From positions 31,978 to 95,977 of the forward strand of contig JAMLIC010000034.1 in NCBI GenBank assembly GCA_023954375.1: a DNA stretch of 64,000 nt, in the 5' to 3' direction. Positions 17,397-25,443 of the stretch are shown here, piece after piece (the first letter of the stretch is position 1; the number at the start of each line of letters is the position of its first letter). The notes under the pieces are model-generated. The model ran no database searches, was not told the DNA's origin, and was given only the letters and a program-made list of their open reading frames with translations. Position numbers and translations under genes: made by a program. This DNA is from Planctomycetota bacterium. GTDB taxonomy: Bacteria; Planctomycetota; J058.

Positions 17397-18131
17397 ATGA
17401 GCCGATCGCCCCCCCTCCTGGCCGTCCTCGCCGCCCTCGCCGCCTGCGCCCACCGGGAGCCTGCGCCGCCGCCCGCGCAGGGGCCGGCGCCAGGCGAGCT
17501 GACGGCGGCATATCACCTGCTCAGGTACGCCGCCTTCGCGGAGGTCGAGGACGAGCACGGGGCGCCGGCCAGGGTGCTCGTCACCGTCCTCCGGGCCGAC
17601 GCGGGGAGCGTGGGCGAGGTCGCGCTCCGCGGCACCTGGGGCGCCGCGATCGGCGTCGTGCCCGCGCGCCGCACCTTCCCCGAGCGCTACGCGCTCTTCG
17701 CCGACGCGCAGGCCGCGCCGGAGCGGCGTGCGGCCATGCTCCGGCTCCTCCGGGAGCACCTGTCGCGGTCCGAGCACGCGTGGTACCGGCCGGCGTTCGA
17801 TCCGCCGCTCCTGGCCGACATCGGCGCACACGGGTACTGGACGCCCTCCTCCGACGGGGCGCCCGTCGAGGTCCGCTCGGCTTCGCTCCCCACGGCGGTG
17901 ACCGTCCGCGCGCCTGGCCCGCACGCGAGGCCGTGGATCGACATGCGCCTCCCGGCGTCGACGGAGAGGCTGAGGGGGATCGTCGAACCCGGCCTGGAGG
18001 CCACGGCCGGGCTCGCCGCCCCCGTCGTCCCGGTGATCGGGCTGTCGGTCGTGGACCCGCTCAGCGGGCGGCGCCTGGTCGCGCGGCCGGGCACGTATGC
18101 GTTCGCCGCCCACTGGACCCCGCCGCGCTGA
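17397..18131 (+). CDS. Lipoprotein of unknown function
   Basis: From ATG 17397 the protein has 244 residues with a lipoprotein signal (MSRSPPLLAVLAALAAC); the Cys is near residue 17 and is followed by a Pro/Ala-rich linker. The body is predicted mixed alpha/beta with repeated Leu-Arg segments (AAMLRLLREHLSRSEHAWYR) and no recognised domain. In-frame ATGs at 17349 and 17370 lie before the signal and are less likely. The next gene starts about 38 bases later on the same strand. Confidence 0.65.
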   Translation: MSRSPPLLAVLAALAACAHREPAPPPAQGPAPGELTAAYHLLRYAAFAEVEDEHGAPARVLVTVLRADAGSVGEVALRGTWGAAIGVVPARRTFPERYALFADAQAAPERRAAMLRLLREHLSRSEHAWYRPAFDPPLLADIGAHGYWTPSSDGAPVEVRSASLPTAVTVRAPGPHARPWIDMRLPASTERLRGIVEPGLEATAGLAAPVVPVIGLSVVDPLSGRRLVARPGTYAFAAHWTPPR

Positions 18132-18169
18132 GCCGCACATATCGCCTCCGGTTGGCCGATAGGGAGGTC

Positions 18170-18586
18170 GTGACCTGGACCCGGCTCGGCGGCGCCGTCC
18201 TCGGCGCGGGGATCGTCGCCCTCGCCCCGGTGGGCGCGTTCGTGGGCCTCATGGGCCCCGCGATGGTGGTGCACGTCGGCTGGCTGCTCGCGGGCAAGCC
18301 GCCGGGCTGGCACGAGTCGGAGGTCCTGTCCGTGCCGCTCCTGGCGCTGAGCGGCGCCGCCGCGTCGGCCGCGCTCGCGGGCGCGGCGTGCTTCGGCTCG
18401 GTGCGGGGGGTGCTGTTCTGCCTGGCGGTCCTCGTCGCGGCGGCCGGGGCCGGGCTGGGGACGGCCCTGTCTCCGGTGCCCGGGGCGTCGTCGCGCGCCG
18501 GCGTCGTGCTCGCCATGCTCGCCGCCGGCGTCCTGGCGGGGCTCCTGGCGCCCGACGTGGCCCGCGGGCCTGCGCCGCTGTCCTGA
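18170..18586 (+). CDS. Small four-helix membrane protein
   Basis: About 138 residues with four hydrophobic segments separated by short loops (GIVALAPVGAFVGLMG, LLALSGAAASAALAGAA, GVLFCLAVLVAAAGAGLG, GVVLAMLAAGVLAGLLA). GTG 18170 follows an AGGGAGG only 2 bases away, tighter than usual; an in-frame TTG at 18152 is the alternative. It sits between a lipoprotein gene and the large WD40/TPR gene on the same strand. No conserved motif is recognised. Confidence 0.5.
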   Translation: MTWTRLGGAVLGAGIVALAPVGAFVGLMGPAMVVHVGWLLAGKPPGWHESEVLSVPLLALSGAAASAALAGAACFGSVRGVLFCLAVLVAAAGAGLGTALSPVPGASSRAGVVLAMLAAGVLAGLLAPDVARGPAPLS

Positions 18587-18630
18587 CCGCGCGGCGGGTC
18601 TACACTGGACGGCGCGAAGGAGCGTGACCC

Positions 18631-21600
18631 GTGCGGCTCCTCACCGGCGTCGTGCTCGCGAGCGGGCTGCTCGCGTCGGTCGGCCTCGCGCAGCAGGTCA
18701 CCGTCGACCTCGACGACCTGCGGGGCGAGGTCGCCAAGCTCGGGCCACGGCTCGGGGCGGGCTCGGAGTGGCCCGACTTCGTCCCGCGCACCCCCGACGG
18801 GCGGCCGCTCGTGCACCTGGAGGAGGTGACGAATCACACCTCCTTCCCGCTGGACACGGCGGCGATCACGTCGGCCGTGCGGGAGGAGCTGGGGCGCTTC
18901 CGGGTGGCCTTCGTCGACGACGACGTGCCCGGCGCGGTCCGGCTGCGGCTCTCCATGCATCACGTCCACACGACCGCCACGACCGCGCGGCTCGACGGCT
19001 CGATCTGGGCCGAGGCCCGCGGGCCGAACGGCTCCTCCGGGACCGGCGGCTCGCTGAACCTGGCGGTCGACCCGGGCGACTGGAGCTGGCTCGAGCGCAC
19101 GGGCCAGGTCCTCTCGCCGCCGGGCGTCGCTCCGACCTGGGGCGGGCGGCCGATCGGTTACGTCGACGACGCGTCGTTCACCGAGCAGGAGGGGCTGCCC
19201 GAGCTGCTGCTCGAAGGCGCCTACACCCGGGGGGTGCGCCTCTCGCGCGACGGCCGGCGCGCGCTCACGTGGGACTCGCCCGCGCGCCTGTGGGACGTCG
19301 ACCCCGCCACCGGGCTCGTGGTCGGCCGCGCCCTCCTGGGGCACGGCGGCGGCTACGCCGCCGCCGGCGCCCTGCACCCGGGCGGCCGGCTGGCGGTCGT
19401 GATCGACGGCGAGGGGCAGGGGCTCGCCTGGCGGGTGGACGACGACGGCGTGCGTGAGGTGCAGCGCTTCCAGGCGCGCACCGGCCAGCGCAGGCCGCAC
19501 GTGGCGGCCTTCGTCCGCGACGGCCGGGCGCTGCTCGTGGGCGGCGTGGGGGACCGTGAGGGGCACGTCCTCGAGCTCGCGGTGGACGTCGACGCCGACC
19601 CACCCCTCACGCCGGGGCGCCCCTGGCCCGCCCCGGGCTGCTCGGCGTCCGTGCTCGCCCCGTCGCCGGGAGGCGACTCGGTCGTGGTGGCCGGGTGGTC
19701 GGGCGAGGGCGCGGTGTGGGACGTGGGCGACGCCGGTCCGCGCCGCCGTGCTGCGCTCGGCCCGGTGAACGCGGCGTCATACTCGGCCGACGGCGCGGAG
19801 CTCGTCACGGCGACGAAGGACGAGGTCCGGCTGTGGGCCCTGGGGCTCGACGGGCCCCAGGAGCGGGCGCGCACCCCGGTCCCCCTGACCGAGCAGCACG
19901 AGGACTCGGGCGTCCACGGCGTGCTCCTCGTGGGCGACCTCGTCCTGGCGCACACAGCGGGGCGCACCCACGCCTGGCGCCGCGACACGGACGGAGGGCT
20001 CGGCGAGCGGCGGCTGCTCGCGCCGGAGGGCGGCATGGCCGATCAGGCCGCGCTCGCGGGGGACGTCCTGGTCCGCGCCGGGTCGGGCGGCCTGCGGCTC
20101 GCCCGGGTACGCGCCGACGGGCCCGCGCTCGAGCCGCTGGGCGCGCCGGCGGTCCTGACGTCGAACATGATGCGGGGCGGCCACCCGGTGGCGGTCTCGC
20201 CCGACGGCCGGTGGATCGCGACGGCCGACCTCTCGCTGCGGCTCCACCGGACCGGCCTCGCGCAGGGCCGCGCCTGGTCGACGCTGGCGGCCGTCGTGCC
20301 GCGCCGCACCTGGGTGCACGCCCTGGCGTTCGCGCCCGACGGCGAGCGGCTGGCGCTCGTCGACGAGGACGGCGTCGAGGTGTGGCGCGTGTCCGACGCA
20401 GGCCCCGCGCGCGTCGCCCGGCTCGATGCGGCGGCGACGGCCGCGTCGTTCACGCCGGACGGGCGGCTCCTCCTCTGCGGCGGGCGCACGCTCGAGGTCT
20501 GGCCGCTCGACGGGACGAGCGAGCCGCTGCGCCTCGACGTGCCCGACGACCTGCCGCTGACCGGCGTGGGCGTGGCGCTCGGGCGGTTCGTGATCGGCGC
20601 CGGCGCCGCCTGGCGCGGCCGGGGCGTGGAGCCGCTCGGGCTGCGCGCCTGGTCGCTCGAGACCGGGCGGCCGGTCCCGATCGACGGCGGCGGCCTCGAC
20701 CTGGCGAGCGTCGGGCGCGTCGCCGTGTCCGACGCGGACCTGGTGGCGCTCGAGCGTGAGGAGGGCCTCGGCCTCGCCCGCGTCGCCGCCCGCGGCGACG
20801 GCCTCGCGCTGACGCCGGCCGGCGCGGTGCCGCGCGCGAAGGAGGCGCACCACCGGCGGGGCCAGCCGACCTTCGTCCCGGGCGGCGGCTGGCTCCTCGT
20901 CCCCGGCCTCGAGGACGCCCTCGACCTGTGGTGGGTCGGCGACGCGCCGGCGGACGTGACGCGCCTGGCGACGCTCCGGAGCGGGCAGCGCGGCGAGGCC
21001 CCGGCGCACGTGGCGACCACCGCCGACGGCGGCTGGCTGATCGGCCGGAGCGGCTTCGAGGACGCGCGCGCGTGGCGCCTCCTCGGCGAGCGCCGGGTGA
21101 CGATCGAGGGCGAGGTCGTCCGCTGGGAGCGGCCGGTCGCGCGCCCCCCCGGCCGGCCGCGGGTCGAGGTGACGGTCAGGCGTGAGGAGGACGCGCTGGC
21201 GGTGGAGGCGGCGAACCTGGGCGACGCGCCGGCGTTCCTGGTGCGCGGCGAGCTACCCACCGACGCGCGCGGGCTCACGCCACCCGCGACGATCGTCGTC
21301 GGCACCGTGCCGCCCGGCGGCCGCGTGACGCGGCGCCTCGCCCTGCCGTCGGCCGGCGCGGGCGCGCCCGCGTGGACGCACGCCTGGAGCGAGGCCGCGC
21401 CGCCCGGGCCGGAGCCGCTGGCCGGCAACACGCCGGCGGAGCTCCTGGCGCTCGCCGCCCGCGAGGCCCTGGCGCTCCCGGAGTCGTACCTCTGGCGGGG
21501 CAACCTGCTGACGGCGATCGGCCTCGCCCTCGCGCGCGCCGGAGACGAGGCCGGCGCGCTCGCCCTGGCCGAGACGCTCGGCAAGCACGAAGGTCAGGGC

Positions 21601-22935
21601 GTGCGCGACGCCGTCGCCGAGGCGCGCGCCGACCGCGGCGACGTCGCTGGCGCCGAGGCGCTCGTGGCGGCGCAGTGGCGCGACTCGCGCTGGCGGCTGG
21701 CCGAGCTGCGCGACCGGGCGCGTCTGGCGCGGGTCCGCGCCGCGCCGCTCGAGGACGCGCTGGCCCGGGCCACGGAGCTCGAGCTCCCGGCCGAGCGCAG
21801 CGCCGCACAGGTCGAGGTGGCGCGGCGCCTGGCCGACGCCGGGCGGCCCGACGCCGCCCGCGAGGCGCTCGCGCGCGCCCGCGAGAGCGCGCTCGCCGTC
21901 CGGGGCTACGCCCCCTGGTCGCGGGCGGGCGTCGCCGTGGCGCGCGCTCACCACGCGCTCGGCGCGACCGACGACGCCGTCGCCCTGCTCGAGGCCGTGC
22001 GCGAGGCCGGCGCGCGGCAGGACGACCCCTACGCGCGCGCCTTCTGCCTGCGCGAGGCGGCCCTGGGCCTGGCGCAGGTCGGGCTGCCGGAGCGGGCCGC
22101 CGCGGTGTTCGACGAGGCGCGCGCGGCCGCGCGCGAGGTGCCGGAGCACAACCGCGCCAACGTCCTGGCGCAGCTCGCCGCGGCCGAGGGCGCGGCGGGC
22201 CGGCCGGACGCGCTGGGCTCGGCCGACGACGCGCGCGAGGCCGGGCCCTTCGCGGAGGCGAACAGCGACCAGGCCCGCTACGAGGTCGGCCTGGCGCGGC
22301 TCGAGCAGGGCGACGTCGCCGGGGCGCTCGAGGCCGCGGCCGCCGTCCGCGACTTCGAGCAGTATCGGCGGGAGCTCCTGGTGCGGATCGGCCGGCGCCT
22401 GACCGACGAGGGGCGCCTCGACGAGGCCCTGGGGGTGATCGAGCAGGTGGGGCAGGGGTCCGCCCGCGCGGCGGCCACCCTCGACCTCGCCCGGGCCCAG
22501 GCGCTCGCGGGCGACCGGGACGGCGCGCTCGCGACCGCCCGGCGCGCCTCGTTCCTCCGCGAGGGCTACCGCATGGCGGCCTGGCGGGGCCGCGAGGCAG
22601 GCGAGCCCTTCGACTTCGAGGACCCGGCCCGCTGGCCGGTCAACTACGAGGCGACGGGGTTCGTCTCCGCCTCGGTGATCGCCACGGAGCGGGCCGCGAT
22701 CCACGGCCTGTGCGCGAGCGCCATGCGCCTCCGGCTGGCGCTCGGCTGGGTCGACGGCGAGCGCTTCGCGCGGGCGTTCGACGGGCGCGAGGAGCTGGCG
22801 CGCGCGCTCGCCCTCCTGCACGGCGCGCTCGGCGACCGCGCCGACGCCGAGGGCTGGATCGAGCGGCTCACCGACCCGCGCACGCGCGCCTGGGCGATCC
22901 TCGGCCTGGCCGAGGGGCTCCTGGAGGGATCGTGA
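18631..22935 (+). CDS. Large secreted WD40 beta-propeller / TPR protein
   Basis: The protein has 1434 residues from GTG 18631, supported by GAAGGAG 9 bases upstream. A signal peptide (about residues 1-20) precedes a short domain (DTAAITSAVREELGRFRVAF) that faintly resembles LpoB-type lipoprotein domains. Residues about 200-840 hold many WD40-like blades (LSRDGRRALTWDSPARLWD, VAVSPDGRWIATADLSLRL). After a beta-rich segment, residues about 940-1434 are helical repeats of TPR type rich in Ala, Leu and Arg (LGKHEGQGVRDAVAEARADR). A scaffold acting outside the cytoplasm is likely; partners are unknown. A TACACT box at 18601 may be its -10. Confidence 0.7.
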   Translation: MRLLTGVVLASGLLASVGLAQQVTVDLDDLRGEVAKLGPRLGAGSEWPDFVPRTPDGRPLVHLEEVTNHTSFPLDTAAITSAVREELGRFRVAFVDDDVPGAVRLRLSMHHVHTTATTARLDGSIWAEARGPNGSSGTGGSLNLAVDPGDWSWLERTGQVLSPPGVAPTWGGRPIGYVDDASFTEQEGLPELLLEGAYTRGVRLSRDGRRALTWDSPARLWDVDPATGLVVGRALLGHGGGYAAAGALHPGGRLAVVIDGEGQGLAWRVDDDGVREVQRFQARTGQRRPHVAAFVRDGRALLVGGVGDREGHVLELAVDVDADPPLTPGRPWPAPGCSASVLAPSPGGDSVVVAGWSGEGAVWDVGDAGPRRRAALGPVNAASYSADGAELVTATKDEVRLWALGLDGPQERARTPVPLTEQHEDSGVHGVLLVGDLVLAHTAGRTHAWRRDTDGGLGERRLLAPEGGMADQAALAGDVLVRAGSGGLRLARVRADGPALEPLGAPAVLTSNMMRGGHPVAVSPDGRWIATADLSLRLHRTGLAQGRAWSTLAAVVPRRTWVHALAFAPDGERLALVDEDGVEVWRVSDAGPARVARLDAAATAASFTPDGRLLLCGGRTLEVWPLDGTSEPLRLDVPDDLPLTGVGVALGRFVIGAGAAWRGRGVEPLGLRAWSLETGRPVPIDGGGLDLASVGRVAVSDADLVALEREEGLGLARVAARGDGLALTPAGAVPRAKEAHHRRGQPTFVPGGGWLLVPGLEDALDLWWVGDAPADVTRLATLRSGQRGEAPAHVATTADGGWLIGRSGFEDARAWRLLGERRVTIEGEVVRWERPVARPPGRPRVEVTVRREEDALAVEAANLGDAPAFLVRGELPTDARGLTPPATIVVGTVPPGGRVTRRLALPSAGAGAPAWTHAWSEAAPPGPEPLAGNTPAELLALAAREALALPESYLWRGNLLTAIGLALARAGDEAGALALAETLGKHEGQGVRDAVAEARADRGDVAGAEALVAAQWRDSRWRLAELRDRARLARVRAAPLEDALARATELELPAERSAAQVEVARRLADAGRPDAAREALARARESALAVRGYAPWSRAGVAVARAHHALGATDDAVALLEAVREAGARQDDPYARAFCLREAALGLAQVGLPERAAAVFDEARAAAREVPEHNRANVLAQLAAAEGAAGRPDALGSADDAREAGPFAEANSDQARYEVGLARLEQGDVAGALEAAAAVRDFEQYRRELLVRIGRRLTDEGRLDEALGVIEQVGQGSARAAATLDLARAQALAGDRDGALATARRASFLREGYRMAAWRGREAGEPFDFEDPARWPVNYEATGFVSASVIATERAAIHGLCASAMRLRLALGWVDGERFARAFDGREELARALALLHGALGDRADAEGWIERLTDPRTRAWAILGLAEGLLEGS

Positions 22936-22971
22936 CCTGCTGCGCTCGGGCGGTCCGGCGGCGCTCGTCCG

Positions 22972-23106
22972 TCAGAACGGAGCTGCCCAGAAGTCCCTGA
23001 CGAGCTTGACGGTCAGGCCGCCGATGAGGAGGCCGAGACCCAGGAGCAAGCACGTGAGCCGCTGGTGCGGCAGCGAAGGCTCGTCTGAGGATCCCTGCGG
23101 CGTCAC
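22972..23106 (-). CDS. 44-residue single-helix membrane protein coupled to the toxin-antitoxin locus
   Basis: A short frame starts at GTG 23106 and stops at TGA 22972-22974. It encodes an acidic/polar N-terminus (TPQGSSDEPSLPHQ), one hydrophobic helix (LLLGLGLLIGGLTVKLV) and a short aromatic tail (RDFWAAPF). The GTG overlaps the stop of the antitoxin gene as GTGA, the same coupling used elsewhere in this window. I infer a real small gene from the overlap, the clean membrane helix and the aromatic end. Function unknown. Confidence 0.55.
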   Translation of the reverse strand: MTPQGSSDEPSLPHQRLTCLLLGLGLLIGGLTVKLVRDFWAAPF

Positions 23107-23309
23107 CGGCCTCGCTTCGCGGCCCGGATGATCAGGCGCAGCGCCTCGTTCACGCTCTCGGCGTCGGGGAAGTACTCGGCCACGTCCGGCTCGAGCACGA
23201 CGACGTTCGTCCCCTCGGCGTAGCGCCGGGCGTGCTTCCCGCGGACGCCGTCCCGGAAGTCGTACTCGGGGAGCAGCTCGTCACGCTTCGTCGACTTCGG
23301 CTTCCTCAT
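23103..23309 (-). CDS. Antitoxin of a BrnT-type toxin-antitoxin pair
   Basis: From ATG 23309 the protein has 68 residues: MRKPKSTKRDELLPEYDFRD, then VRGKHARRYAEGTNVVVLEP and ESVNEALRLIIRAAKR. The segment RDELxPEYDFxxGVRGKxAxRY is a signature of antitoxins found next to BrnT toxins. Earlier in-frame starts up to 23414 would lie inside the toxin and are unlikely. The gene overlaps the toxin's 3' end by 29 bases. By analogy it neutralises the toxin and represses the operon. Confidence 0.8.
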   Translation of the reverse strand: MRKPKSTKRDELLPEYDFRDGVRGKHARRYAEGTNVVVLEPDVAEYFPDAESVNEALRLIIRAAKRGR

Positions 23310-23574
23310 AGGCCTTCCTCTCGCGACGGGTCGCGACGCGAGCGCCGACGATCCGGATTGTATCGCCGCGCTCGGTGTAAGAGACCACGAGGAGCCGAGC
23401 GGACCTGGACGCACCGAGGGTGACGAAGCGGTCCTCGTCGTCGGAGTGTCGCGGATCCGGGATCGTGGACGCGAGTGGGTCAGCGAAGACGGTCGACGCC
23501 TCCAGGAAGGTCACACCGTGCTTTCGCTCGTTGGCCATGGCCTTCCTCGGGTCCCACTCGAACCGGAGCGACAC
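23281..23574 (-). CDS. brnT: BrnT-family ribonuclease toxin
   Basis: The protein has 97 residues and matches BrnT throughout: LRFEWDPRKAMANERKHGVT at the start, then FLEASTVFADP, DPRHSDDEDRFVTLG, LLVVSYTERGDTIRIVGARV and RERKAYEE. The conserved Lys, His and Arg residues of the RelE-like fold are present. BrnT toxins cleave RNA and inhibit translation until bound by the antitoxin. Gene order is toxin first, then antitoxin overlapping by 29 bases, then the small membrane protein, as one operon. The toxin appears intact, so the antitoxin is presumably needed. Confidence 0.88.
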   Translation of the reverse strand: MSLRFEWDPRKAMANERKHGVTFLEASTVFADPLASTIPDPRHSDDEDRFVTLGASRSARLLVVSYTERGDTIRIVGARVATRRERKAYEEAEVDEA

Positions 23575-23589
23575 GTGCCCTCCGCCCTG

Positions 23590-24042
23590 TCAGCCCGCAC
23601 CGTCGAACGCCAGATGGTACTCCACCCGCCCGACCCGCCCGCCGAGCGCCCCGGGCGTCAGCTCGGCCACCAGGAACACGTCGTCTGGCACTGGCCACTT
23701 GCACGTGAGCCCCTTCGGGCGCGCGGGGACGAAGCCGAAGCGCGGGTAGTAGTCGGGGTGGCCGAGGACGAACACGACCTCGTGGCCGAGCGCCCGGCAC
23801 GCGTCGAGGCCGGCGCGCACGAGCGCCGAGCCGACGCCGTCGCGCTGCCGCGCGGGGACGACCGCCATGGGCCCGAGGGCCAGGGCGGTCCAGGCCCCGC
23901 CGACGGTCACCGGCGTGAAGAGGGCGTGGCCCACGACGTCGTCGCCGTCGCAGGCGACGAGCGACACGAACGGACGCGCGGCGCCGCGCAGGGTGTCGAC
24001 GAGGCGGCCTTCCTCCGGGCGGCCGAAGGCGGCGTCGTTCAC
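23590..24042 (-). CDS. GNAT-family N-acetyltransferase
   Basis: From GTG 24042 the frame encodes 150 residues with GNAT features: LGPMAVVPARQRDGVGSALV (acetyl-CoA-binding motif A, R/QxxGxG/A), then HPDYYPRFGFVPARPKGL. The reaction is acetyl transfer from acetyl-CoA to an amine; the substrate is unknown. The frame stays open upstream and reads ITVRPETPDDVEAVRRVNDA, the normal first strand and helix of this family, but offers no ATG, GTG or TTG there, only ATT (24105) or ATC. The true start may therefore be a rare codon near 24105, overlapping the stop of the hydrolase gene. Confidence 0.78.
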   Translation of the reverse strand: MNDAAFGRPEEGRLVDTLRGAARPFVSLVACDGDDVVGHALFTPVTVGGAWTALALGPMAVVPARQRDGVGSALVRAGLDACRALGHEVVFVLGHPDYYPRFGFVPARPKGLTCKWPVPDDVFLVAELTPGALGGRVGRVEYHLAFDGAG

Positions 24043-24100
24043 GCGGCGGACCGCCTCGACGTCATCCGGCGTCTCGGGGCGGACGGTGATCGGCGCCGGC

Positions 24101-24964
24101 CTAATGGAGCCCCTCCACGCGACGGACGAAGGCGCTCATGAGCGCGGCGCACTCCGACGCGTGGGTCTCGAGCAGGAGGTGCGGCCCGTCGAGGACGTGC
24201 GCCTCCATGCGGGGGAGCGCCTTCAGCCAGGAGAGGACCTCGTCGAGGTCGAAGAACACGTCGTGCCGCCCCCAGAGCAGCAGCGCCGGAGGCTGCCAGC
24301 GCTCGAGGTAGCGGGCGATCTCCCCGAACCGCGCGACGTGGTCGCGGTAGTCGAGCACCAGCGCCCGCTGCGTGTCGAGCCGGCCGGGGAGCGACAGGAC
24401 CCGCCAGTCCTCCTCCCACACCCCCGGGTCGATCCGCGCGGCGACGTCCTCCGGCACGCCGCCCACGTACTGCTCGCGCGTCCCTTCGCGCGTCAGGTGG
24501 GCGGTCGCCTCGGCCGCGCGCTCCGGCGTGGGGTCGGCCCAGTAGGCCCGGGTCGCCGACCACTGCGGGCCCATGCCGCTCTCGTGGGCGTTGGCGTTCT
24601 GGACGATCAGGCCGCGGATCCTCAGCGGAGCGCGCGTGGCGAGGTGGAGCCCCACCGCGGCGCCGAAGTCGTGGAGGTAGAGGTGGAAGGCGTCGACGCC
24701 GAGGCGCGCGAGCAGCCCGTCGATCAGGTCGGCGAAGCGCGAGAAGCCGGGCCGCTCCACCGGCGCGGAGTCGCCGAACCCCGGGAGGTCCGGGGCGATC
24801 ACGAAGCAGTCCCGCGCGAGGGGGCCGATCACGTCGCGGAACGAGGCCGAGGAGCTCGGGAAGCCGTGCAGCAGGAGGAGCGCCGGCCGCCCCCGGTCGC
24901 CCGCCAGGCGCACCGCCAGGTCGGCCCCGTCGACCTCGACCCTCACCTGCTCCGGCGCTCGCAT
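24101..24964 (-). CDS. Alpha/beta hydrolase with Asp nucleophile (haloalkane dehalogenase / epoxide hydrolase type)
   Basis: From ATG 24964 the protein has 287 residues. It has the oxyanion-hole motif HGFPSSSASFRD, the PGFGDS strand, and a nucleophile elbow LHDFGAAVG where Asp replaces the Ser of ordinary esterases. That is the pattern of haloalkane/haloacetate dehalogenases and epoxide hydrolases. GRHDVFF holds the acid-region Asp and DGPHLLLETHA the catalytic His. A cap domain lies between. The substrate cannot be assigned. It lies directly upstream of the GNAT gene, and their ends meet at 24101-24105, so they may be cotranscribed. Confidence 0.82.
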   Translation of the reverse strand: MRAPEQVRVEVDGADLAVRLAGDRGRPALLLLHGFPSSSASFRDVIGPLARDCFVIAPDLPGFGDSAPVERPGFSRFADLIDGLLARLGVDAFHLYLHDFGAAVGLHLATRAPLRIRGLIVQNANAHESGMGPQWSATRAYWADPTPERAAEATAHLTREGTREQYVGGVPEDVAARIDPGVWEEDWRVLSLPGRLDTQRALVLDYRDHVARFGEIARYLERWQPPALLLWGRHDVFFDLDEVLSWLKALPRMEAHVLDGPHLLLETHASECAALMSAFVRRVEGLH

Positions 24965-25023
24965 GGTCCGCCGGTGCCCATCATGACACGCCTCTCCGTT
25001 CGCGCGACGGGGGCAGGTCTGCC

Positions 25024-25285
25024 GTGAGCACGCATCGCGAGATCGGACGTCGCTGGCGGTCCGTCGACGAAGGTGGGCGCAGGCTCGTGCCCGTGAGCAC
25101 GACCTCGGGGAGGGACGTCGCCGGCGGTTCGTGGACGAAGGCGGGGGCAGGCTCGTGCCCGTGAGCGTGGCCTCGTGGGTGGACGCCGTCGGCGGTTCGT
25201 CGACGAAGGCGGGGGCAGGCTCGTGCCCGTGAGCGCGGCTCCGGGGAGGAACGTCGCTGGCGGTTCGTCGGCGGCCGGCTCCGGC
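25024..25285 (-). repeat. Tandem array of ~68-bp repeats, left arm (about 3.8 copies)
   Basis: GTGAGC recurs at 25024, 25093, 25161 and 25229, spacings 69, 68 and 68. Each unit contains GCGGTTCGTCGACGAAGG and GCAGGCTCGTGCCC. Read on the minus strand, the unit aligns to the array at 26785-27590 (shared CGTxGCTCACG and CTCGTCGACGAxCCGCCGGC), so the two arrays are inverted around the HNH gene. The period is not a multiple of three and I see no coding constraint. The remaining 25286-25443 holds only a short AT-richer patch near 25310-25340 and the HNH ribosome binding site. Confidence 0.85.
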
Positions 25286-25443
25286 GCCCGAGCACGCGCA
25301 ACGAGCCACATAATGCACACATTTGAAACTCGCAATGCGACACAGGGCCCGGCATTCTTGGGTGTTGGCGTGTCGCGTCAGGCCCGATCGGCCGGCCCCG
25401 CCCGCTCCCACGAACCACACCAACCAGGTCACAGGAGACTCCC

